DNA from: Amaranthus tricolor
Taxonomy: Eukaryota > Streptophyta > Magnoliopsida > Caryophyllales > Amaranthaceae
Reading direction: 5' to 3'
Length of the DNA stretch: 64,000 nt
Assembly: GCF_026212465.1 (NCBI RefSeq)
Contig: NC_080052.1
Location: 12,497,121-12,561,120 of the forward strand
Below the pieces are notes generated by a model. That model was not told where the DNA came from and made no database searches. It saw only the letters and a program-made list of their open reading frames with translations. Position numbers and translations under genes: made by a program. Below, in pieces: positions 27,501 through 42,530 of the stretch. The stretch's first letter is position 1. Each line of letters begins with the position of its first letter.

Positions 27501-29870
27501 AATTATCCATGAAAAATGAATTATGAACAATGAATAATGATCAATGATCAACGAACAATGAACGATAAATAATGAATAAGGATCAATGATGAATGATGAA
27601 TGATGAACAATGAACAACGAACAGAACAATGAAAAATAAACTAGCAACATTGAAGAATGAATGATGAATAATGAACAATGAACAAGAAATATTGAACAAT
27701 AAATTATGAACAACGAACAGTGATTAATTATCAATGAACAATGAACGATGAAGATTGAACAAGGTTCAATGATCAATGAACAATGAATAATGAACAATGA
27801 ACAATGAACAATGAACACGCAAAATTGATCAATAAACAATGAACGATGAATAATGAACAAGGATCAATGATTAACAGACTATGAACGATGAAAAATGAAC
27901 AAGGATCAATGATCAAGGAACAATGAACAATGAATAAGAATCAATGATCGTTGAACAATGAAGGGTGAAGATTGAACAAGGATCAATGATCAATAAATAA
28001 TAAAGGATTAACGATGAAAAAGGATCAATTTAATGATCAATGAACAATGAACAAAGATCAATGATCAATCAACAATGAACAATGAACGATGAATACTAAA
28101 CTAAGAACTATGAACAATGAATGATGCACAATGAAAAATGAAAATGAAATAATGAACAATAAATGATGAACAACGAACAGTGATTAATTATTAATGAATA
28201 ATGAACGATGAAGATTGGACAAGGATCAATGTTCAATGAACAATGAACGATGAACAATGAACAAGGATCAATGTTGAATCAACAATGAACGATTAACAAT
28301 GAACAAGGATCAATGATCATCGAAGAATGAACAAGAATCAATGATTAATGAACAATGTACGATAAAAAATGAACAAGGATCAATGATCATCGAACAATGA
28401 TTGATCAGGAATGATGAAGTGTCGTTGATCAATGAACAATGGACGATATACAATGAACAAGGATCAATGATCAATGAACAATGAACGATGAACAATGAAC
28501 AAGGATCAATGATGAATAAAAAATAAAGGATGAACTATGAACAAGGATCAATGATTAACGGACTTTGAACGATGACCAATGAACAAGGATTAATGATCAA
28601 TGAATAGTGAAGAATGACCAATGAACAATGAGTGATGAACAATGAACAATGAACAAGGAAGAATGAACAATGAATGATGAACAATGAACGATGAAGATTG
28701 AACAGGGATCAATGATCACTCAACAATGAAAGATGAAATTTGATCAAGGATCAATGATCGTTGAACAATGAAGGGTGTAGATTGAACAAGGATCAATGAT
28801 CAATAAATAATGAAGAATTAACGATAAAAAAGGATCAATATAATGATCAATGAACAATCAACAAAGATCAATGATCAATCAACAATGAACAATGAACGAT
28901 GAATACTGAACTAAGAACTATGAACAATGAATGATGCACAATGAAAAATGAAATGAAATAATGAACAATAAATGATGAACAACGAACAGTGATTAATTAT
29001 TAATGAGTAATGAAAGATGAAGATTGAACAAGGATAAATGTTCAATGAACAATGAACAATGAACAATGAACAAGGATCAATGTTGAATCAACAATAAACG
29101 ATTAACAATGAACAAGGATCAATGATCATCGAAGAATGAACAAGGATCAATGATCAATGAACAATGTACGATAAAAAATGAACAAGGATCAATGAACAAT
29201 GATTGATGAGGAATGAACAAGTGTCGTTGATCAATGAACAATGGACGATGTACAATGAATAACGATCAATGATCAATGAACAATGAACGATGAACAATGA
29301 ACAAGGATCAATGATGAATAAAAAATAAAGGATGAACTACGAACAAGGATCAATCATTAACGGACTTTGAACGATGACCAATGAACAAGGATCAATGATC
29401 AATGAACAGTGAAGAATGACCAATGAACAATGAGTGATGAACAATGAACAATGAACAAGGAAGAATGAACAAGGAATGATGAACAATGAACAATGAAGAT
29501 TGAATAGGGATCAATCATCAGTCAACAATGAACGATGAACAATGAACAAGGATCAATGATCTTTGAATAATGAAGGGTCAAGATTGAACAAGGATCAATG
29601 ATCAATAAATAATGAAGGATTAACGATGAAAAAGGATCAATTTAATGATCAATGAACAATTGACAAAGATCAATGAACAATGAACGATAAATACTGAATT
29701 AAGAACTATGAACAATGAATGATGCACAATGAAAAATCAAAATGAAATAATGAAAAATAAATGATGAACAACGAACAATGGTTAATTATTTTTGAATAAT
29801 GAACGATGAAGATTGAACAAGGATCAATGTTCAATGAACAATGAACGATGAACAATGAACAAGGATCAAT
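24500..29870. repeat. Domain of about 0.81-kb units, irregularly arranged
   Basis: The landmark GATGCAC occurs at 24619, 25428, 28123, 28933 and 29721. The spacings within runs are 809, 810 and 788 bp. Each unit also carries TTGAATCAAC, the GTGTCGTTG landmark and an AAGGGTG heptamer in a fixed order. Between 25.4 and 28.1 kb the order is interrupted by a different arrangement (25.8-27.9 kb), part of which recurs at 43.9-45.6 kb with an offset of 17,649-17,656 bp. Confidence 0.65.
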
Positions 29871-29871
29871 G

Positions 29872-32800
29872 TTGAATCAACAATGAAAGATTAACAATGA
29901 ACAAGGATAAATGATCACCGAATAATGAACAAGGATCAATGATAAGTGAACAATGTATGATAAAAAATGAACAAGGATCAATGATCATCGAAGAATGTTT
30001 GATGTGGAATGAATAAGTGTCGTTGATCAATGAACAATGCACGATGTACAATGAACAAGGATCAATGATCTATGAACAATGAACGATGAACAATGAACAA
30101 GGATCAATGTTGAATCAACAATGAACGATGAACAATGAACAAGGATCAATGATCATCGAACAATAATTGATGAGGAATAAACAAGTGTCGTTGATCAATG
30201 AACAATGGTTGATGTACAATGAACAAGGATCAATGATCCATGAAAAATGAAGTATGAACAATGAATAAGGATAAATCATCAGCAAACAATTAACGATGAA
30301 TAATGAACAAGGATCAATGATCAATGAACAATGAACAGAGCCATGAAAAATGAACTATAAACATTGAATAATGAATGATGAACAATGAAGAATGAACAAG
30401 AAATATTGAACAATAAATGATGACCAACGAACAGTGATTAATTATCAATGAACAATGAATGATGAAGATTGAATAAGGATCAATGATCAATGAACAATGA
30501 ATAATGAACAATGAACAATGAACAAGGAAAATTTATCAATAAACAATGAACGATGAACAATGAACTAGGATCAATGATTAACGGACTATGAACGATGAAA
30601 AATGAACAAGGATCAATGATCAATGAACAATGAATAATGAACAATGAATAATGAATGATGAACAATGAACAGTGAACAAGGAACATTGAACAATGAATGA
30701 TAAACAATTAAAAATTATTGATAATAAATAAAAAATGAACGATGAAGATTGAAGAAGGATTAATGATCAGTCAACAATGAATGATGAATAATGAACAAGA
30801 ATCAATGAACAATGAACAATAAACAATGAACAATAAATGATGAACAGCGAACAGTGATTAATTATTAATATACAATGAATGATGAAGATTGAACAAGGAT
30901 CTATGATAAATGAACATTGAAGAGAACAAGGAAAAATGAACTATAAACAATGAATAATGAATGATGAACAATGAACAATGAACAAGAAATATTGAACAAT
31001 AAATGATGAACAACGAATAGTGAGGAATCATCAATGAACAATGAACGATGAAGATTGAATAAAGATCATTGATCAATGAACAATGAACAATGAAAAACGA
31101 ACAATGAACAAGGATCAATGATCATCGAACAATGATTGATGAGGAATGAACAAGTGTCGTTGATCAATGAACAATGGTTGATGTACAATGAACAAGGATC
31201 AATGATCCATGAAAATTGAATTATGAACAATGAATAATGATCAATGATCAACGAACAATGAACGATGAATAATGAATAAGGATCAATGATGAATGATGAA
31301 TGACGAACAATGAAGAATGAACAGAACAATGAAAAATAAACTAGGAACATTGAAGAATGAATGATGAACAATGAACAATGAACAAGAAATATTGAACAAT
31401 AAATTACGAACAACGAACAGTGATTAATTATCAATGAACAATGAACGATGAAGATTGAACAAGGTTCAATGATCAATGAACAATGAATAATGAACAATGA
31501 ACAATGAACAATGAACACGGAAAATTGATCAATAAACAATGAACGATGAATAATGAACAAGGATCAATGATTAACGGACTATGAACGATGAAAAATGAAC
31601 AAGGATCAATGATCAATGAACAATGAATAATGAACAATGAATAATGAATGATGAACAATGAACAGTGAACAAGGAACATTGAACAATGAATGATAAACAA
31701 TTAAAAATTATTGATAATAAATAAAAAATGAACGATGAAGATTGAAGAAGGATCAATGATCAGTCAACAATGAATGATGAATAATGAACAAGAATCAATG
31801 AACAATGAACAATAAACAATGAACAATAAATGATGAACAGCGAACAGTGATTAATTATCAATGTACAATGAATGATGAAGATTGAACAAGGATCTATGAT
31901 AAATGAACATTAAACAGAACAATGAAAAATGAACTATAAACAATGAATAATGAACGATGAACAATGAACAAGGATCAATGTTGAATCAACAATGAAAGAT
32001 TAACAATGAACAAGGATCAATGATCACCGAATAATGAACAAGGATCAATGATAAATAAACAATGTATAATAAAAAATGAACAAGGATCAATGATCATCGA
32101 ACAATGATTGATGAGGAATGAACAAGTGTCGTTGATCAATGAACAATGGACGATGTACAATGAATAAGGATCAATGATCAATGAACAATGAACGATGAAC
32201 AATGAACAAGGATCAATGATGAATAAAAAATAAAGGATGAACTACGAACAAGGATCAATCATTAACGGACTTTGAACGATGACCAATGAACAAGGATCAA
32301 CGATCAATGAACAGTGAAGAATGACCAATGAACAATGAGGGATGAACAATGAACAATGAACAAGGAAGAATGAACAAGGAATGATGAACAATGAACGATG
32401 AAGATTGAATAGGGATCAATCATCAGTCAACAATGAACGATGAACAATGAACAAGGATCAATGATCTTTGAATAATGAAGGGTGAAGATTGAACAAGGAT
32501 CAATGATCAATAAATAATGAAGGATTAACGATGAAAAAGGATCAATTTAATGATCAATAAAAAATTGACAAAGATCAATGAACAATGAACGATAAATACT
32601 GAATTAAGAACTATGAACAATGAATGATGCACAATGAAAAATCAAAATGAAATAATGAAAAATAAATGATGAACAACGAACAATGATTAATTATTTTTGA
32701 TTAATGAACGATGAAGATTGAACAAGGATCAATGTTCAATGAACAATGAACGATGAACAATGAACAAGGATCAATGTTGAATCAACAATGAAAGATTAAC

Positions 32801-35800
32801 AATGAACAAGGATAAATGATCACCGAATAATGAACAAGGATCAATGATAAGTGAACAATGTATGATAAAAAATGAACAAGGATCAATGATCATCGAAGAA
32901 TGTTTGATGTGGAATGAACAAGTGTCGTTGATCAATGAACAATGCACGATGTACAATGAACAAGAATCAATGATCTATGAACAATGAACGATGAACAATG
33001 AACAAGGATTATTGTTGAATCAACAATGAACGATGAACAATGAACAAGGATCAATGATCATCGAACAATAATTGATGAGGAATGAACAAGTGTCGTTGAT
33101 CAATGAACAATGGTTGATGTACAATGAACAAGGATCAATGATCCATGAAAAATGAAGTATGAACAATGAATAAGGATAAATCATCAACAAACAATGAACG
33201 ATGAATAATGAACAAGGATCAATGATCAATGAACAATGAACAGAGCCATGAAAAATGAACTATAAACATTGAATAATGAATGAAGAACAATGAAGAATGA
33301 ACAAGAAATATTGAACAATAAATGATGACCAACGAACAGTGATTAATTATCAATGAACAATGAATGATGAAGATTGAATAAGGATCAATGAGCAATGAAC
33401 AATGAATAATGAAGAATGAACAATGAACAAGGAAAATTTATCAATAAACAATGAACGATGAACAATGAACTAGGATCAATGATTAACGGACTATGAACGA
33501 TGAAAATTGAACAAGGATCAATGATCAATGAACAATGAATAATGAATGATGAACAATGAACAGTGAACAAGGAACATTGAACAATGAATGATAAACAATT
33601 AAAAATTATTGATAATAAATAAAAAATGAACGATGAAGATTGAAGAAGGATCAATGATCAGTCAACAATGAATGATGAATAATGAACAAGAATCAATGAA
33701 CAATGAACAATAAACAATGAACAATAAATGATGAACAGCGAACAGTGATTAATTATTAATATACAATGAATGATGAAGATTGAACAAGGATCTATGATAA
33801 ATGAACATTGAACAGAACAAGGAAAAATGAACTATAAACAATGAATAATGAATGATGAACAATGAACAATGAACAAGAAATATTGAACAATAAATGATGA
33901 ACAACGAATAGTGAGGAATCATCAATGAACAATGAACGATGAAGATTGAATAAAGATCATTGATCAATGAACAATGAACAATGAAAAACGAACAATGAAC
34001 AAGGATCAATGATCATCGAACAATGATTGATGAGGAATGAACAAGTGTCGTTGATCAATGAACAATGGTTGATGTACAATGAACAAGGATCAATGATCCA
34101 TGAAAAATGAATTATGAACAATGAATAATGATCAATGATCAACGAACAATGAACGATGAATAATGAATAAGGATCAATGATGAATGATGAATGACGAACA
34201 ATGAAGAATGAACAGAACAATGAAAAATAAACTAGGAACATTGAAGAATGAATGATGAACAATGAACAATGAACAAGAAATATTGAACAATAAATTACGA
34301 ACAACGAACAGTGATTAATTATCAATGAACAATGAACGATGAAGATTGAACAAGGTTCAATGATCAATGAACAATGAATAATGAACAATGAACAATGAAC
34401 AATGAACACGGAAAATTGATCAATAAACAATGAACGATGAATAATGAACAAGGATCAATGATTAACGGACTATGAACGATGAAAAATGAACAAGGATCAA
34501 TGATCAATGAACAATGAATAATGAACAATGAATAATGAATGATGAACAATGAACAGTGAACAAGGAACATTGAACAATGAATGATAAACAATTAAAAATT
34601 ATTGATAATAAATAAAAAATGAACGATGAAGATTGAAGAAGGATCAATGATCAGTCAACAATGAATGATGAATAATGAACAAGAATCAATGAACAATGAA
34701 CAATAAACAATGAACAATAAATGATGAACAGCGAACAGTGATTAATTATCAATGTACAATGAATGATGAAGATTGAACAAGGATCTATGATAAATGAACA
34801 TTAAACAGAACAATGAAAAATGAACTATAAACAATGAATAATGAACGATGAACAATGAACAAGGATCAATGTTGAATCAACAATGAAAGATTAACAATGA
34901 ACAAGGATCAATGATCACCGAATAATGAACAAGGATCAATGATAAATGAACAATGTATGATAAAAAATGAACAAGGATCAATGATCATCGAAGAATGTTT
35001 GATGTGGAATGAACAAGTGTCGTTGAACAATGAACAATGCACGATGTACAATGAACAAGGATCAATGATCTATGAACAATGAACGATGAACAATGAACAA
35101 GGATCAATGTTGAATCAACAATGAACGATGAACAATGAACAAGGATCAATGATCATCGAACAATAATTGATGAGGAATGAACAAGTGTCGTTGATCAATG
35201 AACAATGGTTGATGTACAATGAACAAGGATCAATGATCCATGAAAAATGAAGTATGAACAATGAATAAGGATAAATCATCAACAAACAATGAACGATGAA
35301 TAATGAACAAGGATCAATGATCAATGAACAATGAACAGAGCCATGAAAAATGAACTATAAACATTGAATAATGAATGAAGAACAATGAAGAATGAACAAG
35401 AAATATTGAACAATAAATGATGACCAACGAACAGTGATTAATTATCAATGAACAATGAATGATGAAGATTGAATAAGGATCAATGAGCAATGAACAATGA
35501 ATAATGAAGAATGAACAATGAACAAGGAAAATTTATCAATAAACAATGAACGATGAACAATGAACTAGGATCAATGATTAACGGACTATGAACGATGAAA
35601 ATTGAACAAGGATCAATGATCAATGAACAATGAACAATGAACAATGAATAATGAATGATGAACAATGAACAGTGAACAAGGAACATTGAACAATGAATGA
35701 TAAACAATTAAAAATTATTGATAATAAATAAAAAATGAACGATGAAGATTGAAGAAGGATCAATGATCAGTCAACAATGAATGATGAATAATGAACAAGA

Positions 35801-38800
35801 ATCAATGAACAATGAACAATAAACAATGAACAATAAATGATGAACAGCGAATAGTGATTAATTATCAATGTACAATGAATGATGAAGATTGAACAAGGAT
35901 CTATGATAAATGAACATTGAACAGAACAATGAAAAATGAACTATAAACAATGAATAATGAACGATGAACAATGAACAAGGATCAATGTTGAATCAACAAT
36001 GAAAGATTAACAATGAACAAGGATCAATGATCACCGAATAATGAACAAGGATCAATGATAAATGAACAATGTATGATAAAAAATGAACAAGGATCAATGA
36101 TCATCGAACAATGATTGATGAGGAATGAACAAGTGTCGTTGATCAATGAACAATGGACGATGTACAATGAATAAGGATCAATGATCAATGAACAATGAAC
36201 GATGAACAATGAACAAGGATCAATGATGAATAAAAAATAAAGGATGAACTACGAACAAGGATCAATCATTAACGGACTTTGAACGATGACCAATGAACAA
36301 GGATCAATGATCAATGAACAGTGAAGAATGACCAATGAACAATGAGTGATGAACAATGAACAATGAACAAGGAAGAATGAACAAGGAATGATGAACAATG
36401 AACGATGAAGATTGAATAGGGATCAATCATCAGTCAACAATGAACGATGAACAATGAACAAGGATCAATGATCTTTGAATAATGAAGGGTGAAGATTGAA
36501 CAAGGATCAATGATCAATAAATAATGAAGGATTAACGATGAAAAAGGATCAATTTAATGATCAATGAACAATTGACAAAGATCAATGAACAATGAACGAT
36601 AAATACTGAATTAAGAACTATGAACAATGAATGATGCACAATGAAAAATCAAAATGAAATAATGAAAAATAAATGATGAACAACGAACAATGATTAATTA
36701 TTTTTGAATAATGAACGATGAAGATTGAACAAGGATCAATGTTCAATGAACAATGAACGATGAACAATGAACAAGGATCAATGTTGAATCAACAATGAAA
36801 GATTAACAATGAACAAGGATAAATGATCACCGAATAATGAACAAGGATCAATGATAAGTGAACAATGTATGATAAAAAATGAACAAGGATCAATGATCAT
36901 CGAAGAATGTTTGATGTGGAATGAACAAGTGTCGTTGATCAATGAACAATGCACGATGTACAATGAACAAGAATCAATGATCTATGAACAATGAACGATG
37001 AACAATGAACAAGGATTATTGTTGAATCAACAATGAACGATGAACAATGAACAAGGATCAATGATCATCGAACAATAATTGATGAGGAATGAACAAGTGT
37101 CGTTGATCAATGAACAATGGTTGATGTACAATGAACAAGGATCAATGATCCATGAAAAATGAAGTATGAACAATGAATAAGGATAAATCATCAACAAACA
37201 ATGAACGATGAATAATGAACAAGGATCAATGATCAATGAACAATGAACAGAGCCATGAAAAATGAACTATAAACATTGAATAATGAATGAAGAACAATGA
37301 AGAATGAACAAGAAATATTGAACAATAAATGATGACCAACGAACAGTGATTAATTATCAATGAACAATGAATGATGAAGATTGAATAAGGATCAATGAGC
37401 AATGAACAATGAATAATGAAGAATGAACAATGAACAAGGAAAATTTATCAATAAACAATGAACGATGAACAATGAACTAGGATCAATGATTAACGGACTA
37501 TGAACGATGAAAATTGAACAAGGATCAATGATCAATGAACAATGAATAATGAACAATGAATAATGAATGATGAACAATGAACAGTGAACAAGGAACATTG
37601 AACAATGAATGATAAACAATTAAAAATTATTGATAATAAATAAAAAATGAACGATGAAGATTGAAGAAGGATCAATGATCAGTCAACAATGAATGATGAA
37701 TAATGAACAAGAATCAATGAACAATGAACAATAAACAATGAACAATAAATGATGAACAGCGAACAGTGATTAATTATTAATATACAATGAATGATGAAGA
37801 TTGAACAAGGATCTATGATAAATGAACATTGAACAGAACAAGGAAAAATGAACTATAAACAATGAATAATGAATGATGAACAATGAACAATGAACAAGAA
37901 ATATTGAACAATAAATGATGAACAACGAATAGTGAGGAATCATCAATGAACAATGAACGATGAAGATTGAATAAAGATCATTGATCAATGAACAATGAAC
38001 AATGAAAAACGAACAATGAACAAGGATCAATGATCATCGAACAATGATTGATGAGGAATGAACAAGTGTCGTTGATCAATGAACAATGGTTGATGTACAA
38101 TGAACAAGGATCAATGATCCATGAAAAATGAATTATGAACAATGAATAATGATCAATGATCAACGAACAATGAACGATGAATAATGAATAAGGATCAATG
38201 ATGAATGATGAATGACGAACAATGAAGAATGAACAGAACAATGAAAAATAAACTAGGAACATTGAAGAATGAATGATGAACAATGAACAATGAACAAGAA
38301 ATATTGAACAATAAATTACGAACAACGAACAGTGATTAATTATCAATGAACAATGAACGATGAAGATTGAACAAGGTTCAATGATCAATGAACAATGAAT
38401 AATGAACAATGAACAATGAACAATGAACACGGAAAATTGATCAATAAACAATGAACGATGAATAATGAACAAGGATCAATGATTAACGGACTATGAACGA
38501 TGAAAAATGAACAAGGATCAATGATCAATGAACAATGAATAATGAACAATGAATAATGAATGATGAACAATGAACAGTGAACAAGGAACATTGAACAATG
38601 AATGATAAACAATTAAAAATTATTGATAATAAATAAAAAATGAACGATGAAGATTGAAGAAGGATCAATGATCAGTCAACAATGAATGATGAATAATGAA
38701 CAAGAATCAATGAACAATGAACAATAAACAATGAACAATAAATGATGAACAGCGAACAGTGATTAATTATCAATGTACAATGAATGATGAAGATTGAACA

Positions 38801-41800
38801 AGGATCTATGATAAATGAACATTAAACAGAACAATGAAAAATGAACTATAAACAATGAATAATGAACGATGAACAATGAACAAGGATCAATGTTGAATCA
38901 ACAATGAAAGATTAACAATGAACAAGGATCAATGATCACCGAATAATGAACAAGGATCAATGATAAATGAACAATGTATGATAAAAAATGAACAAGGATC
39001 AATGATCATCGAAGAATGTTTGATGTGGAATGAACAAGTGTCGTTGAACAATGAACAATGCACGATGTACAATGAACAAGGATCAATGATCTATGAACAA
39101 TGAACGATGAACAATGAACAAGGATCAATGTTGAATCAACAATGAACGATGAACAATGAACAAGGATCAATGATCATCGAACAATAATTGATGAGGAATG
39201 AACAAGTGTCGTTGATCAATGAACAATGGTTGATGTACAATGAACAAGGATCAATGATCCATGAAAAATGAAGTATGAACAATGAATAAGGATAAATCAT
39301 CAACAAACAATGAACGATGAATAATGAACAAGGATCAATGATCAATGAACAATGAACAGAGCCATGAAAAATGAACTATAAACATTGAATAATGAATGAA
39401 GAACAATGAAGAATGAACAAGAAATATTGAACAATAAATGATGACCAACGAACAGTGATTAATTATCAATGAACAATGAATGATGAAGATTGAATAAGGA
39501 TCAATGAGCAATGAACAATGAATAATGAAGAATGAACAATGAACAAGGAAAATTTATCAATAAACAATGAACGATGAACAATGAACTAGGATCAATGATT
39601 AACGGACTATGAACGATGAAAATTGAACAAGGATCAATGATCAATGAACAATGAACAATGAACAATGAATAATGAATGATGAACAATGAACAGTGAACAA
39701 GGAACATTGAACAATGAATGATAAACAATTAAAAATTATTGATAATAAATAAAAAATGAACGATGAAGATTGAAGAAGGATCAATGATCAGTCAACAATG
39801 AATGATGAATAATGAACAAGAATCAATGAACAATGAACAATAAACAATGAACAATAAATGATGAACAGCGAACAGTGATTAATTATCAATGTACAATGAA
39901 TGATGAAGATTGAACAAGGATCTATGATAAATGAACATTGAACAGAACAATGAAAAATGAACTATAAACAATGAATAATGAACGATGAACAATGAACAAG
40001 GATCAATGTTGAATCAACAATGAAAGATTAACAATGAACAAGGATCAATGATCACCGAATAATGAACAAGGATCAATGATAAATGAACAATGTATGATAA
40101 AAAATGAACAAGGATCAATGATCATCGAACAATGATTGATGAGGAATGAACAAGTGTCGTTGATCAATGAACAATGGACGATGTACAATGAATAAGGATC
40201 AATGATCAATGAACAATGAACGATGAACAATGAACAAGGATCAATGATGAATAAAAAATAAAGGATGAACTACGAACAAGGATCAATCATTAACGGACTT
40301 TGAACGATGACCAATGAACAAGGATCAATGATCAATGAACAGTGAAGAATGACCAATGAACAATGAGTGATGAACAATGAACAATGAACAAGGAAGAATG
40401 AACAAGGAATGATGAACAATGAACGATGAAGATTGAATAGGGATCAATCATCAGTCAACAATGAACGATGAACAATGAACAAGGATCAATGATCTTTGAA
40501 TAATGAAGGGTGAAGATTGAACAAGGATCAATGATCAATAAATAATGAAGGATTAACGATGAAAAAGGATCAATTTAATGATCAATGAACAATTGACAAA
40601 GATCAATGAACAATGAACGATAAATACTGAATTAAGAACTATGAACAATGAATGATGCACAATGAAAAATCAAAATGAAATAATGAAAAATAAATGATGA
40701 ACAACGAACAATGATTAATTATTTTTGAATAATGAACGATGAAGATTGAACAAGGCTCAATGTTCAATGAACAATGAACGATGAACAATGAACAAGGATC
40801 AATGTTGAATCAACAATGAAAGATTAACAATGAACAAGGATAAATGATCACCGAATAATGAACAAGGATCAATGATAAGTGAACAATGTATGATAAAAAA
40901 TGAACAAGGATCAATGATCATCGAAGAATGTTTGATGTGGAATGAACAAGTGTCGTTGAACAATGAACAATGCACGATGTACAATGAACAAGGATCAATG
41001 ATCTATGAACAATGAACGATGAACAATGAACAAGGATCAATGTTGAATCAACAATGAACGATGAACAATGAACAAGGATCAATGATCATCGAACAATAAT
41101 TGATGAGGAATGAACAAGTGTCGTTGATCAATGAACAATGGTTGATGTACAATGAACAAGGATCAATGATCCATGAAAAATGAAGTATGAACAATGAATA
41201 AGGATAAATCATCAACAAACAATGAACGATGAATAATGAACAAGGATCAATGATCAATGAACAATGAACAGAGCCATGAAAAATGAACTATAAACATTGA
41301 ATAATGAATGATGAACAATGAAGAATGAACAAGAAATATTGAACAATAAATGATGACCAACGAACAGTGATTAATTATCAATAAACAATGAATGATGAAG
41401 ATTGAATAAGGATCAATGATCAATGAACAATGAATAATGAACAATGAACAATGAACAAGGAAAATTTATCAATAAACAATGAACGATGAACAATGAACTA
41501 GGATCAATGATTAACGGACTATGAACGATGAAAAATGAACAAGGATCAATGATCAGTGAACAATGAACAATGAACAATGAATAATGAATGATGAACAATG
41601 AACAGTGAACAAGGAACATTGAACAATGAATGATAAACAATTAAAAATTATTGATAATAAATAAAAAATGAACGATGAAGATTGAAGAAGGATCAATGAT
41701 CAATCAACAATGAATATTGAATAATGAACAAGAATCAATGAACAATGAACAATAAACAATGAACAATAAATGATGAACAGCGAACAGTGATTAATTATCA

Positions 41801-42530
41801 ATGTACAATGAATGATGAAGATTGAACAAGGATCTATGATAAATGAACATTGAACAGAACAATGAAAAATGAACTATAAACAATGAATAATGAATGATGA
41901 ACAATGAACAATGAACAAGAAATATTGAACAATAAATGATGAACAACGAATAGTGAGGAATCATCAATGAACAATGAACGATGAAGATTGAATAAAGATC
42001 ATTGATCAATGAACAATGAACAATGAAAAACGAACAATGAACAAGGATCAATGATCATCGAACAATGATTGATGAGGAATGAACAAGTGTCGTTGATCAA
42101 TGAACAATGGTTGATGTACAATGAACAAGGATCAATGATCCATGAAAAATGAATTATGAACAATGAATAATGATCAATGATCAACGAACAATGAACGATG
42201 AATAATGAATAAGGATGAATGATGAATGATGAATGATGAACAATGAACAATGAACAGAACAATGAAAAATAAACTAGGAACATTGAAGAATGAATGATGA
42301 ACAATGAACAATGAACAAGAAATATTGAACAATAAATTATGAACAACGAACAGTGATTAATTATAATTGAACAATGAACGATGAAGATTGAACAAGGTTC
42401 AATGATCAATGAACAATGAATAATGAACAATGAACAATGAACAATGAACATGGAAAATTGATCAATAAACAATGAACGATGAATAATGAACAAGGATCAA
42501 TGATTAACAGACTATGAACAATGAAAAATG
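29872..42530. repeat. Highly homogeneous higher-order repeat core, period about 4.02 kb
   Basis: The landmark TTGAATCAAC starts equivalent copies at 31981, 35988 and 40009, giving units of 4,007 and 4,021 bp. The third copy is partial and mosaic, ending near 42.5 kb. A shortened 2,905-bp version precedes them (equivalent points 29872 and 32777). Each 4.02-kb unit has two related halves of 2,109 and 1,912 bp (equivalent points 37027, 39136, 41048). Copies agree at almost every base by eye. The 4,007 versus 4,021 difference is 14 bp, exactly two heptamers (compare 33535 with 35630). This is the youngest-looking part of the array. Confidence 0.85.

Noticed and set aside
29872..42530. Segmental duplication of genes or tandem transposons
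   Set aside because: The 4-kb units contain only heptamers. No terminal repeats, transposase, reverse transcriptase or target-site duplications were seen.
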